Assembly: GCA_013414765.1 (NCBI GenBank)
Contig: CP058708.1
Coordinates: 1,545,553-1,609,552, forward strand
DNA length: 64,000 nucleotides
Reading direction: 5' to 3'
Origin: Candidatus Accumulibacter cognatus
Lineage (GTDB): Bacteria > Pseudomonadota > Gammaproteobacteria > Burkholderiales > Rhodocyclaceae
The stretch's first letter is position 1. Each line of letters starts with the position of its first letter. The position numbers were made by a program, and so were the translations under genes. Below are positions 30,469 to 39,547 of the stretch, one piece after another. Below the pieces are notes generated by a model. It had not been told where the DNA came from, searched no databases, and saw nothing but the letters and a program-made list of their open reading frames with translations.

Positions 30469-31901
30469 CACTCGCCACGACGCTCGGTCAGTCCTTTGAT
30501 GGTGACGAAGGTCTGCAACTCGCCGCGGCGGACCAGCAAGGTCACGTTGGCCGACTTGTCGAACTGCGCGAGCAAACGGTTGAACTGGTCGCTGCTCTTG
30601 ATTTCGATGTTCTCGCCACGCGTGATCAGCGCCAGGATGACATCCCCCGGCCGCAGATCGACACGCGCGGCATTATTGCGAACATCCTCGATTAGCAAAC
30701 CGCCATTGACCTTGAGTTCGCGCTTCTGCTCGGCAGTCAGCTCAGAAACCACCAACCCGAGACGATTGGCCGTCCGATCAGGTGATTTTGCACTTCTGCT
30801 GCTGCGGGAAGCAACCTTCTCTTCTGCGATTTCACCGATGACGACCGATACATCCCGGATCGCTCCCTTGCGCCAGATCTGAATCGTGACCCGGCTTCCC
30901 GGTTTGGTACTGCCGACGATGCGTGGCAAATCGCTGGAACTGCCAATCGTCTTTCCGTCGAATCTAAGGATGACATCACCCGCTTCAATGCCCGCCTTCT
31001 CCGCCGGACCACCCTTCTCGACAGCATTGACCGCTGCGCCTTGGGCTTTGCTCAAACCAAAGGATTCGGCCAGTTCCTTCGTCACTTCCTGAATGACCAC
31101 ACCGATTCGACCGCGGCTGACCCTGCCATTGGCGCGAAGTTGCGCCTGTATCTCCATTGCCACATCGATTGGAATGGCAAAGGAGATCCCCATGAAACCG
31201 CCCGAGCGGCTGTAAATCTGCGAGTTGATGCCGACCACTTCACCCTTCATGTTGAACAAGGGGCCGCCCGAGTTGCCCGGATTGACCGCCGTATCGGTCT
31301 GGATGAAGGGGACATAGTTCTCCTGCGGCAAGGAGCGGCCCTTGGCGCTGACAATGCCGGCCGTCACACTGTTTTCGAAACCGAACGGCGAACCGATCGC
31401 GATCACCCATTCACCGACCTTGAGTCCACCCGGGTCACCCAGACGAACGGTCGGCAAACCGGTCGCTTCGATCTTGATCAGCGCCACGTCGGTGCGCTTG
31501 TCCGTGCCGATGACCCGTGCCTTGAACTCACGCTTGTCGGTCAGTCGAACGAGAATTTCGTCAGCCGAGTCCACGACATGCGCATTGGTCAGCAGATAAC
31601 CGTCGGTACTGATAACGAATCCGGAACCGAGGGATCTGCTTTCGTAGTCGCGGGGGACGCCAGGAATTCCCGGCTGGCGAGGAATGAAGCGCCGGAAGAA
31701 CTCATACATCGGATCGCTTTCGTCGAAGGGGAACGGCTGTGCATTTCGCCCACTGCTCCGCACCGACTGGGTTGTACTGATATTGACGACCGCCGGCCCC
31801 TGCCTCTCGACTAGCTCGGTGAAGTCGGGCAATCCTCGACTGTCGGCTTGTGCCAGTACCGAGGACACTGTCAAAAAGAAAGCCACAAGCAACTGTTTCA
31901 T
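30468..31901 (-). CDS. degP: Periplasmic serine protease, DegP/MucD family
   Basis: This envelope quality-control protease (477 aa) has a signal peptide (MKQLLVAFFLTVSSVLAQA) and a trypsin-like domain with catalytic H108 (LLTNAHVVDS), D138 (RTDVALIK) and S211 (NPGNSGGPLFN). Two PDZ domains follow, with RGRIGVVIQEVTKELAESFG and RPGDVILALITRGENIEIKS. A location in the rpoE cluster is typical and suggests control by sigma-E. The gene could equally be called mucD or degQ. Confidence 0.95.
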   Translation of the reverse strand: MKQLLVAFFLTVSSVLAQADSRGLPDFTELVERQGPAVVNISTTQSVRSSGRNAQPFPFDESDPMYEFFRRFIPRQPGIPGVPRDYESRSLGSGFVISTDGYLLTNAHVVDSADEILVRLTDKREFKARVIGTDKRTDVALIKIEATGLPTVRLGDPGGLKVGEWVIAIGSPFGFENSVTAGIVSAKGRSLPQENYVPFIQTDTAVNPGNSGGPLFNMKGEVVGINSQIYSRSGGFMGISFAIPIDVAMEIQAQLRANGRVSRGRIGVVIQEVTKELAESFGLSKAQGAAVNAVEKGGPAEKAGIEAGDVILRFDGKTIGSSSDLPRIVGSTKPGSRVTIQIWRKGAIRDVSVVIGEIAEEKVASRSSRSAKSPDRTANRLGLVVSELTAEQKRELKVNGGLLIEDVRNNAARVDLRPGDVILALITRGENIEIKSSDQFNRLLAQFDKSANVTLLVRRGELQTFVTIKGLTERRGE

Positions 31902-31961
31902 GGCAGCAATAGCCTCCTGAACGTCTGAATGACCAACAAGATGCGGGTACAGGGCGCCAAA

Positions 31962-32381
31962 TCAAGATCGGATCGAGATCTGCAAACGGGGGTCATGCTG
32001 GCTCTGCCGCTGCGCTCGCCGCAGGCCCAGCCAGCCGACCAGCAAACCGCCCATGGCACCGCCGATCGCCCCCGCCTCGCCGCCACAGGCCGATCCCGAC
32101 AGCGCACCGGCAAACAGCGCCAGCAATGGAGATGTATATGCATACAGCACGCTGCGGCTCAGCGAGCCCTCGGCCACAGTCACCTGCACGCGCGCACCGA
32201 CGTCACAATGATCGGGATTCAGCACCCGGAAAGTGCGTGGCGAGCCACACCACAACGGACCTAGATGGTTGCCCCCACACCCTCCCGGCTGTCTGCAGCG
32301 ACCACAGCCGCTTTCGTCCATGCGAAGGTATGCGTACTGGCCATCCACCGCGGTAACTGTTCCCCAGGCATCAGTCATCAT
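31962..32381 (-). CDS. rseC: RseC/MucC family membrane protein
   Basis: This 139-residue protein starts WGTVTAVDGQYAYLRMDESG and has the cysteine-rich segment GCGRCRQPGGCGG typical of RseC, which in other bacteria modulates sigma-E activity or reduces SoxR. Two membrane segments follow (LYAYTSPLLALFAGALSGSA and AIGGAMGGLLVGWLGL). It starts only 34 bp after the rpoE stop; the usual anti-sigma genes rseA and rseB are not between them. Confidence 0.88.
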   Translation of the reverse strand: MMTDAWGTVTAVDGQYAYLRMDESGCGRCRQPGGCGGNHLGPLWCGSPRTFRVLNPDHCDVGARVQVTVAEGSLSRSVLYAYTSPLLALFAGALSGSACGGEAGAIGGAMGGLLVGWLGLRRAQRQSQHDPRLQISIRS

Positions 32382-32415
32382 TCATCCTCTCTAGCAGCAG
32401 CCCACTATTACCGGG

Positions 32416-33015
32416 TTACCATCTGCGATCCTGCGAGGTGTCAAGTAGCGGTCGCAACTTTTCTGCGACCGCCTCGCGGGCACGAAAAATCCGTGAACGC
32501 ACCGTGCCAATCGGACAACTCATGGCCTCGGCAATTTCCTCATAACTCAGGCCATCGATCTCGCGCAGGAGAATCGCATGACGCAATTCCTCGGGGAGTG
32601 CGTCCATTGCCGCGTTGATCGTAGCACCCGTCTGCTTGGATTGCAGTAGGCTCTCCGGCGTGTTGATGTCCTGCAACTGAGTGGCATCCTCGAAGCCTTC
32701 GGCTTCTTCAGCGTCAAATTCGGTCGAAGTCGGAGCGCGGCGCCCCTGTGCAACGAGATGATTTTTGGCCGCGTTGATGGCAATCCGGTACAACCAGGTG
32801 TAAAACGCACTGTCCCCGCGAAACAAGGGCAACGCCCGATAAGCCTTGATGAATGCCTCCTGAGTCACGTCCTCGATCTCGGCGTGATCATAAAGAAAAC
32901 GAGACAACAGGCGCGCCACCTTGCGCTGGTATTTTACGACCAGCGCGTCGAACGCGTGTTTGTCACCGCCCTGGGCGCTCTCGACCAGTTTCTGGTCAAT
33001 TTCGCGTTCGCTCAT
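32416..33015 (-). CDS. rpoE: RNA polymerase sigma factor RpoE (ECF sigma-E)
   Basis: This 199-residue ECF sigma factor has region 2 (DALVVKYQRKVARLLSRFL to AEIEDVTQEAFIKAYRAL, FYTWLYRIAINAAKNHL) and region 4 (LPEELRHAILLREIDGLSYE, CPIGTVRSRIFRAREAVAEK). The C-terminus ends LRPLLDTSQDRRW as in other betaproteobacterial RpoE proteins. It would direct the envelope stress response. It is the first gene of the rpoE-rseC-degP-glutaredoxin cluster and no anti-sigma gene is seen in the window. Confidence 0.96.
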   Translation of the reverse strand: MSEREIDQKLVESAQGGDKHAFDALVVKYQRKVARLLSRFLYDHAEIEDVTQEAFIKAYRALPLFRGDSAFYTWLYRIAINAAKNHLVAQGRRAPTSTEFDAEEAEGFEDATQLQDINTPESLLQSKQTGATINAAMDALPEELRHAILLREIDGLSYEEIAEAMSCPIGTVRSRIFRAREAVAEKLRPLLDTSQDRRW

Positions 33016-33218
33016 GCTCTATGCTTTTCCTTTGGCATACGAAAATCCGCGCCGAAGTATAGCGCAAGCATCAAAGTGCCATCGTAACAGTGCATGACCA
33101 GCCATGCCGAGCCATCGGATCTGTGCATCATCCTGAAGAGAGCCGTCAAAAAGCGGGAATGGGCTGGCCCATTTCAGCTTGGTCAACAGGGCGGCTCCTC
33201 CCCCCTGCCAGTCGGGGC

Positions 33219-33776
33219 CTACGCAGTGTCGGCAAGCCAGGCGTCGCGCGGCAAGTCGGGTACGCCGGGAGTGATCACGAAGCGGGTCATGGCATGTGGA
33301 TTCATCAGGCCAACGCCGCCGTGCGCCAAGCGATAGGTGATCATCGGACGCTCAAAGAGACTGGTCAGGCTCATCAGGCGCTCGGCAAGCGCCGGCTTGC
33401 GGATGCCTTCGGCGAGGGTACACAAGACATGGCCGCCCGTAAAGAAAAACGCTATCCGCCGCGTGAACTGCTCTCCTTCGAGATGGCCTGCGAACGGTTC
33501 GGCGTACTGCTTGGCCGTCAGTGCCGTCAGGGTCAGGTTGCCAGGGCTCGGCAGGTAGCCGCTGAGATCGTGAGTCGTTTCGATCTCTAGGCAGGCGATC
33601 GCCGCCGCGGCAAACACTTCGGTCTGATCCGCCGAGCCAATGATCAGCGGAGTGCCGGAGAAGAGCTGTGCGCTGCGCTGGAGGCTTGAAAAAATCTGCT
33701 CGAAAGCGGTCGCGTCGGTCTGGAAAAAGCGCCGCACTTGGTTGGTCGTGGTAATGACCGTAATGCCGATCGCCAT
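33219..33776 (-). CDS. Hypothetical protein, unrecognised
   Basis: The ATG at 33776 (MAIGITVITTTNQ) has a strong GGAGG ribosome site 7 bp upstream, so I prefer it to the longer frame from 33815. The 185-residue product has no signal peptide or membrane segment and no motif I recognise. It contains alternating hydrophobic strands (PLIIGSADQTEVFAAAAIAC, RRIAFFFTGGHVLCTL) and ends VPDLPRDAWLADTA. It stands alone between the rpoE cluster and the adenosyltransferase gene. Codon use looks native. Confidence 0.7.
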   Translation of the reverse strand: MAIGITVITTTNQVRRFFQTDATAFEQIFSSLQRSAQLFSGTPLIIGSADQTEVFAAAAIACLEIETTHDLSGYLPSPGNLTLTALTAKQYAEPFAGHLEGEQFTRRIAFFFTGGHVLCTLAEGIRKPALAERLMSLTSLFERPMITYRLAHGGVGLMNPHAMTRFVITPGVPDLPRDAWLADTA

Positions 33777-33837
33777 GCTGATCCTCCGTGAAAGATGTCT
33801 TGCCTGGGTTGGCATTCGCCTGCCAGCATGCGCGCGC

Positions 33838-34398
33838 TCAGTCGCTGTCGCGGTTCCTGGCCTGTACCCACAATACGTCTTGCCGCCCGCTAACCTTGTT
33901 GAGGGCGCGGCCCAGGATAAACATTAGGTCCGAGAGGCGATTGAGATACTTGCGTGCAAAATCGGAAACCGGTTCGGTATCCGCCAGACGCACGATGCAA
34001 CGCTCGGCGCGGCGGCAGACGGTACGCGCAAGATGCGCAACGGCAGCGGCGCGGGTCCCCCCGGGCAGGATGAATTCCTTGAGCGGCGATAGATCGGCAT
34101 TGAACTGCTCGACGAGATCTTCGAGTCGACCAATATGGGCCTCGCCGATGACGTTCATCCCCGGCATGCACAATTCGCCCCCGAGATCAAAGAGGTCATG
34201 CTGGACGCGCAGCATGGCCTGCCGGATGTCATCCGGCATCTCTTCGGTCAGCAACAGCCCGATCATCGAGTTGAGTTCGTCGACCTGTCCCATGGTCTCG
34301 ATGCGCAAGCTGTCCTTAGTCACCCGGCTGCCATCGCCGAGACCGGTGGTGCCGGCGTCACCGGTGCGAGTCACAATTTTGGAAAGTCGATTGCCCAT
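33838..34398 (-). CDS. Cob(I)alamin adenosyltransferase, PduO type
   Basis: The enzyme transfers adenosyl from ATP to cob(I)alamin to make coenzyme B12. I take ATG 34398 (MGNRLSKIVTRTGDAGTTGL); ATG 34416 is possible. The ATP-binding N-terminal signature TRTGDAGTTGLGDGSRV is intact, as are the GQVDELNSMIGLLL and CRRAERCIVRL helices of the trimeric ATR fold. About 186 residues is normal. No other cobalamin genes lie nearby; a B12-dependent mutase elsewhere is the likely customer. Confidence 0.94.
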   Translation of the reverse strand: MGNRLSKIVTRTGDAGTTGLGDGSRVTKDSLRIETMGQVDELNSMIGLLLTEEMPDDIRQAMLRVQHDLFDLGGELCMPGMNVIGEAHIGRLEDLVEQFNADLSPLKEFILPGGTRAAAVAHLARTVCRRAERCIVRLADTEPVSDFARKYLNRLSDLMFILGRALNKVSGRQDVLWVQARNRDSD

Positions 34399-34451
34399 GC
34401 CGGAATTCCTGATCAAATAAGGATGATTATAGCGGAAGGCGCATGCACGCC

Positions 34452-36203
34452 TCAGCCCGCAGCAAAAGCATTACAAAACCGCAGATCTTCGGGATAGGGG
34501 AAAAAATCCTCGAGATGACCGGCACGGATCTTGTCTTGCGCGCTCTTCCAGAACTTCACATCCAGCAGCGCACGATGGTACTTGAGAAAAGCCGAGCGCA
34601 CCTTCGGCGAACCGAGCAGAAAACCGGCAAATTCCTCGGGAAAGACATCGTGTCGTCCGACCGAATACCAAGGTTCTCCGGACATCTCCATTTCCGGGTA
34701 CGGCGCTTCGGGAATGACGCGGAAGTTGATGTCGGTCATGTATTCGATCTCGTCGTAGTCGTAAAAAACGACGCGATTGTAGCGGGTCACGCCAAAATTC
34801 TTCCAGAGCATGTCGCCCGGAAAAATATTGGCAATGGCCAGTTCCTTGATGGCGTTACCGTATTCGAGAACGGCGTGATCGATCTGCGCCGGTGTCGCCG
34901 AGTCCAGATAAAGATTGAGTGGCGTCAGGCGGCGTTCGATGTAGAGGTGCTTGATCACCAGGTCTTCGCCCTCTTCCTCGAGCAGGGACGGTGTCAGGGT
35001 GCGCAGTGCCTCGAGGAGTTCAGCCGAGAAACGTTTCTTTGGCAGCGCCACATGCGAGAACTCGAGCGTGTCCGACATGCGGCCGACCCGGTCCACCTGC
35101 TTGACCAACAGATATTTCCGTTTCACGGTTGCCCGATCCATTTCCTTCGAAGCGCCGAAGACGTCCTTGATCATCTTGAACACATAGGGATACGACGGCA
35201 AGGTGAACACCAGCATGACCAGGCCGGCGATCCCCGGCGCAATGATGAACTGGTCTTCGGAATGACGGAGGTGCTGCTTGAGGTCGCGGAAGAAAAGCGT
35301 CTTGCCCTGTTTGCCCAGGCCCAGCATGGTGTAAATCTCGGAAGGTGGTTTGTTCGGCATGATGCTGCGCAGGAAGGCCACGTAGCCCGAAGGCACTTCC
35401 ATATCCACCATGAAATAGGCACGCGATAGCGAGAACAGGACGCTGATCAGCCAGCCGTGGAGCAGGATCGTGTCGACCACCAGTTTGCCGGCCGGATTGT
35501 GCACGACGGCGATGGCAAAGGGTAATTCATCATGGCCATTGATCGCCTTGCCGAAGAGATAGGCCGCCTTGTTGCGGTAGAAGGCCGAATGCAGAATCTG
35601 GATCTGCGCGTTGGCCTCGGCCCTCGGCCAGTCGCCGAGGCGCTTCCGGGCGGTACGCAGGATGTAATCGACGTCCCGGTCGAGATCCTCGAAAGGCCTT
35701 TGCCAGTCGAAGTCGGCGATGATCTGCCTGACCGTCCGGCGCAGGCCGTGCTGCACCGGGTAGTAGCTCCGGTAGGTCGGCGGGTAGGACTGGATGTACT
35801 CCGTCGACACCGCCGGCCTCGCGAAGATGTAGTCGTTGTTGAAATACGTGCGGTGCAGGATTTTCGAACATACCGAATTGAAGAAGGTCTCCGCAAGTTC
35901 AGGCTGCTTGTGGTTGATCAATTGTCCAATATAGAACAGTTTGAGCTGCTGCCAGGTAGCATCGTCCAGCGACGCGGCACCGAAGTTGGAACACAGCAGC
36001 TCGGCAGTCTCGCTGACGCGGTCATCGTAGGAACGAATCCGTTCGCGAACGGCATCATGGACGCCCTTCCAGTCGGCACTTTCGAACAGCAGCTTGGCTT
36101 GCTGACCGTAGCGACGGATCAGTCGATAGTGCCGGTTGAAGCCATCGATCATCGCCTCGGCAATACGCTGGGCGAGCACGTTTGCAACAGTCGAAATGTC
36201 CAT
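34452..36203 (-). CDS. aceK: Isocitrate dehydrogenase kinase/phosphatase
   Basis: AceK phosphorylates and inactivates isocitrate dehydrogenase, sending carbon into the glyoxylate shunt, and reverses this. The 583-residue protein matches the family in length and in segments such as AEAMIDGFNRHYRLIRRYGQ, YDYDEIEYMTDINFR and PEAPYPEMEMSGEPWYSVGR; the DxE-type catalytic stretch is in YDYDEIEYMTD. It is divergent from icd, its substrate, 308 bp away, so both could be regulated from the same region. Confidence 0.97.
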   Translation of the reverse strand: MDISTVANVLAQRIAEAMIDGFNRHYRLIRRYGQQAKLLFESADWKGVHDAVRERIRSYDDRVSETAELLCSNFGAASLDDATWQQLKLFYIGQLINHKQPELAETFFNSVCSKILHRTYFNNDYIFARPAVSTEYIQSYPPTYRSYYPVQHGLRRTVRQIIADFDWQRPFEDLDRDVDYILRTARKRLGDWPRAEANAQIQILHSAFYRNKAAYLFGKAINGHDELPFAIAVVHNPAGKLVVDTILLHGWLISVLFSLSRAYFMVDMEVPSGYVAFLRSIMPNKPPSEIYTMLGLGKQGKTLFFRDLKQHLRHSEDQFIIAPGIAGLVMLVFTLPSYPYVFKMIKDVFGASKEMDRATVKRKYLLVKQVDRVGRMSDTLEFSHVALPKKRFSAELLEALRTLTPSLLEEEGEDLVIKHLYIERRLTPLNLYLDSATPAQIDHAVLEYGNAIKELAIANIFPGDMLWKNFGVTRYNRVVFYDYDEIEYMTDINFRVIPEAPYPEMEMSGEPWYSVGRHDVFPEEFAGFLLGSPKVRSAFLKYHRALLDVKFWKSAQDKIRAGHLEDFFPYPEDLRFCNAFAAG

Positions 36204-36511
36204 GAATTGAGCCCGATGATCTGACGTGGAATGATTGTAGCACCCGCCGTGCTGCGCCGCACCACACCGTCGCCAGTCGCCGCAGGCGAGCAGGCCAGGT
36301 GCTTCTCCGGCCCTGAATATGTTGGCAAATCACCTGCGTTTGCGACATAATCGCGAGTGGTGCCGCAGGCGAATTGGCTTCAGACAGATCCCGCGTGCCC
36401 ACGTACGCAGCATCGTTCGATCTTCGGGCTCCGAGTCACTGCAGAGAGCTGCACAACACCGCTGTTGACGCCCGAATCGGCCACAAGCAAATCACACTAT
36501 ATGGAGTCGGC
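36204..36511. other. Divergent intergenic region between aceK and icd
   Basis: This 308-bp region holds the promoters of two opposing genes that act on the same enzyme. A possible sigma-70 promoter toward icd is seen at 36322-36351. No gene or strong repeat is visible. Confidence 0.6.
36322..36351 (+). promoter_or_regulatory. Possible sigma-70 promoter for icd
   Basis: TTGGCA at 36322-36327 and CATAAT at 36346-36351 are separated by 18 bp. This is a reasonable but not ideal match to the consensus, about 160 bp upstream of the icd start. Confidence 0.35.
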
Positions 36512-37741
36512 ATGAGCGCAAGTCTGATCAAAATCCCGCAGGGCGGCCAGAAAATCATTCCGGGGGAAGCCATCCCCGATCACCCGATCATCCCGTTCAT
36601 CGAAGGCGACGGTATCGGCGTCGACATTACGCCGGTGATGATCAAGGTCGTCGATGCGGCAGTTGCCAAGGCCTATGGCGGCGTCAAGAAGATCCACTGG
36701 ATGGAAGTGTACGCTGGCGAAAAATCGACCCAGATGTACGGTTCAGACGTCTGGTTGTCGGCCGAGACCCTCGACACGCTCAAGGAATACTCGGTGTCGA
36801 TCAAGGGGCCGATGACTACTCCGGTCGGTGGCGGCATCCGTTCGCTGAATGTGGCCTTGCGTCAGGAACTCGACCTCTACCAGTGCGTCCGCCCGATCCA
36901 GTACTTCCGCGGCGTCCCCTCGCCGCTCAAGGATCCCTCGAAGACCAATATGGTGATCTTCCGCGAGAACACCGAGGATATCTACGCCGGCATTGAATGG
37001 GAATCCGGTTCGGATGGCTGCAACAAGGTCATCAGGTTCCTGCAGGACGAGATGGGGGTCAAGAAGATCCGCTTCCCGGCCACTTCCGGCATCGGCATCA
37101 AGCCGATTTCGAAGGAGGGCACCGAGCGTCTGGTGCGTGCCGCGATCAAATACGCGATCGCCAACAAGCGTCGCTCGGTCACCATCGTACACAAGGGCAA
37201 CATCATGAAGTTCACCGAAGGGGCCTTCCGTGACTGGTCCTACGCCCTTGCCAAGAATGAGTTCGGGGGGGTCGAGATCGACGGCGGACCATGGCTCAAA
37301 CTTCCCAATGGGATTGTCATCAAGGACTCGATCGCTGATGCCTTCCTGCAGCAGATTCTCCTGCGCCCGGCGGAATACGACGTGATCTGCACTACCAACT
37401 TGAACGGCGATTACATTTCTGATGCACTGGCTGCACAGGTCGGCGGTATCGGCATCGCTCCGGGTGCCAACATCTCCGACCAGTATGCCTGCTTCGAAGC
37501 CACGCACGGCACCGCGCCGAAATACGCCGGCCTCGACAAGGTGAACCCGGGTTCGCTGATCCTCTCTGCCGAGATGATGCTGCGTCACCTCGGCTGGATC
37601 GAAGCCGCCGACCTGATCATCACGGCAATGGAAGCGGCGATTGGCGACAAGGTCGTGACCTACGATTTTGCGCGTCTGATGGATGGTGCGACCGAGGTGT
37701 CCTGCTCCGAGTTCGGCGACGCGATGATTGCCCGCATGTAG
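36512..37741 (+). CDS. icd: Isocitrate dehydrogenase (NADP+)
   Basis: This TCA-cycle enzyme oxidises isocitrate to 2-oxoglutarate. The ATG at 36512 has GGAG nine bases upstream and gives a 409-residue protein of the E. coli Icd type: [20 protein letters not shown], the phospho-loop region [20 protein letters not shown] (containing the serine normally phosphorylated by AceK), [14 protein letters not shown] and [12 protein letters not shown] frame open upstream to 36374 lacks family sequence. A strong terminator follows. Confidence 0.97.
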   Translation: MSASLIKIPQGGQKIIPGEAIPDHPIIPFIEGDGIGVDITPVMIKVVDAAVAKAYGGVKKIHWMEVYAGEKSTQMYGSDVWLSAETLDTLKEYSVSIKGPMTTPVGGGIRSLNVALRQELDLYQCVRPIQYFRGVPSPLKDPSKTNMVIFRENTEDIYAGIEWESGSDGCNKVIRFLQDEMGVKKIRFPATSGIGIKPISKEGTERLVRAAIKYAIANKRRSVTIVHKGNIMKFTEGAFRDWSYALAKNEFGGVEIDGGPWLKLPNGIVIKDSIADAFLQQILLRPAEYDVICTTNLNGDYISDALAAQVGGIGIAPGANISDQYACFEATHGTAPKYAGLDKVNPGSLILSAEMMLRHLGWIEAADLIITAMEAAIGDKVVTYDFARLMDGATEVSCSEFGDAMIARM

Positions 37742-37770
37742 GCAGTGCCTTGACTGCCCTGCCGTATTGA

Positions 37771-37799
37771 CAAAGCCCCCGCAAGGGGGCTTTGTTCTT
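37771..37799 (+). terminator. Rho-independent terminator after icd
   Basis: CAAAGCCCCC, a 4-base GCAA loop and GGGGGCTTTG form a perfect 10-bp stem, followed by TTCTT. It lies 30 bp after the icd stop and 14 bp before the next gene start. Confidence 0.9.
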
Positions 37800-37812
37800 C
37801 CAGGACTGATTC

Positions 37813-39027
37813 ATGAACCCATCGAACAAACCACTTGCCGGCCTGACGGTCATCGAACTCGGCAGCCTGATTGCCGGCCCTTTCGCCGCACGCATTCTCG
37901 CCGAATTCGGTGCCGAGGTGATCAAGATCGAATCGCCAGACGGCGGCGACCCCCTGCGCAAATGGCGCAAACTCTACGAAGGTACCTCTCTGTGGTGGTA
38001 TGTGCAATCGCGCAACAAGAAATCGCTGACGGTGAATCTCAAGCATCCGGCGGGGCGTGAGATTGTCCGCAAGCTCATTCCCGAGGCCGACATCGTCGTC
38101 GAAAACTTCCGCCCCGGCGTACTCGAAAAGCTCGGGCTTGGCTGGGATGCCCTGTCGGCAATCAATCCCGGACTGGTAATGCTGCGTCTTTCGGGTTTTG
38201 GCCAGAATGGCCCGATGGCGCAGCAACCCGGCTTCGGTGCGATCGGCGAATCGATGGGCGGACTGCGTTACGTGACCGGTTTCCCCGATCGGCCTCCGGT
38301 CAAGACCGGAATTTCGATTGGCGATTCGATTGCCGCACTCTGGGGAGTGATCGGCACCTTGATGGCCCTTCGCCACAAGGAGCGGGGTGACACCGACGGT
38401 AACGGCGGCCGTGGACAGGTGGTCGATGTCGCGCTGTACGAAGCGGTGTTCGCGATGATGGAATCACTGCTGCCCGAGTTCGACGTCTTCGACTTCATTC
38501 GCGAGCGTACCGGCAACATCATGCCCGGCATCACTCCTTCGAACACCCACCGCACTCGCGACGGCAGGCATGTGACGATTGGTGCCAATGGCGATGCGAT
38601 CTTCAAGCGCCTGATGGGAGCGATCGGTCGCGACGATCTGGCCAACGATGCAGAACTTGCCGACAATGCCGGTCGCGATGCCCGCCGCAGCGAACTCTAC
38701 GCGGCCATCGACGCCTGGACGAGCACGCATGACGAAGCCGAGGTGCTTGGCGTCCTCACCGCTGCCGAAGTCCCAGCCTCGCGCGTCTACTCGATCGCCG
38801 ACATTGTCGCCGATCCGCAGTATCTGGCCCGGCAAATGATCGAATCGGCCACCCTGCCCGACGGCAGGCCATTCAAGATCCCGGGCATTGTTCCCAAGCT
38901 CTCGGAGACGCCGGGCAGCACCGAATGGCTGGGACCGGCACTCGGCGAACACACCGACGCGATGCTCATGCGGCTCGGCTACTCGGCCATCGAGATCGGT
39001 GCCCTGCGCGATGCGGGCACCATATGA
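37813..39027 (+). CDS. CaiB/BaiF (class III) CoA-transferase
   Basis: The 404-residue protein has the family start PLAGLTVIELGSLIAGPFAA, the EVIKIESPDGGDPLRKW segment, FRPGVLEKLGLGWDAL and the catalytic-aspartate region VVDVALYEAVFAMMESLLPE. Family members move CoA between carboxylic acids such as formate/oxalate, succinate/mesaconyl or carnitine. The specific substrate cannot be told: flanking icd and a thioredoxin-like gene give no pathway. Its start directly follows the icd terminator, so it needs its own promoter or read-through. Confidence 0.93.
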   Translation: MNPSNKPLAGLTVIELGSLIAGPFAARILAEFGAEVIKIESPDGGDPLRKWRKLYEGTSLWWYVQSRNKKSLTVNLKHPAGREIVRKLIPEADIVVENFRPGVLEKLGLGWDALSAINPGLVMLRLSGFGQNGPMAQQPGFGAIGESMGGLRYVTGFPDRPPVKTGISIGDSIAALWGVIGTLMALRHKERGDTDGNGGRGQVVDVALYEAVFAMMESLLPEFDVFDFIRERTGNIMPGITPSNTHRTRDGRHVTIGANGDAIFKRLMGAIGRDDLANDAELADNAGRDARRSELYAAIDAWTSTHDEAEVLGVLTAAEVPASRVYSIADIVADPQYLARQMIESATLPDGRPFKIPGIVPKLSETPGSTEWLGPALGEHTDAMLMRLGYSAIEIGALRDAGTI

Positions 39028-39049
39028 ATCACCGGCACAGGGGACCAGA

Positions 39050-39376
39050 ATGAACCGGCAATTTGCAGCCGTCGAACCTTCGCGTTCGCAGATCGATTCG
39101 CTGCCGGGTCCGGCGCTGATCGAATTCGGGACGCCGTGGTGCGGCTACTGTCTCGCGGTGCAGCCCCTGCTTGAAGCTGCATTGGCGGCCTACCCGAACT
39201 TGCCGCATGTCAAGATCGAGGATGGTCCGGGGCGCCGCCTGGGTCGTTCGTTTCGGGTCAAACTGTGGCCGACGCTGATCTTTATCGAGCAGGGACGGGA
39301 ACTTGCGCGGCTGGTCAGACCAACGACTGTCGACGAAATCGTTCAGGCGCTGCGCCGCTTTCCAGGCCAGGTTTAA
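39050..39376 (+). CDS. Thioredoxin-like protein with CGYC motif
   Basis: The ATG at 39050 is 22 bp after the CoA-transferase stop. The 108-residue protein has a thioredoxin fold with the active site TPWCGYCLAVQPLL, the strand KLWPTLIFIEQG containing the cis-proline, and a closing helix. No signal peptide is seen, so it is probably cytoplasmic. The CGYC pair differs from the CGPC of thioredoxin and may set a different redox potential. Its role is unknown. Confidence 0.88.
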   Translation: MNRQFAAVEPSRSQIDSLPGPALIEFGTPWCGYCLAVQPLLEAALAAYPNLPHVKIEDGPGRRLGRSFRVKLWPTLIFIEQGRELARLVRPTTVDEIVQALRRFPGQV

Positions 39377-39547
39377 CGGTGGGGTGGAACGCCGTCAGGC
39401 GGTTCCACCACCCAAACCTCAGGCCTCAGAGGCTGTGAATTTTTGAATTTTCGCGCCCGTCGTGGTCGGTCTGGATGACTCACCCCACCACGGGAAGAAA
39501 TATGTAATCAGCATCTTTTTCCTGCTTCTGACCGTACATTTGTCGAT

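Noticed and set aside
39420-39470. Sequence GAGGCTGTGAATTTTTG resembling an IS1182 end
   Set aside because: Too short and imperfect, with no transposase sequence beside it.
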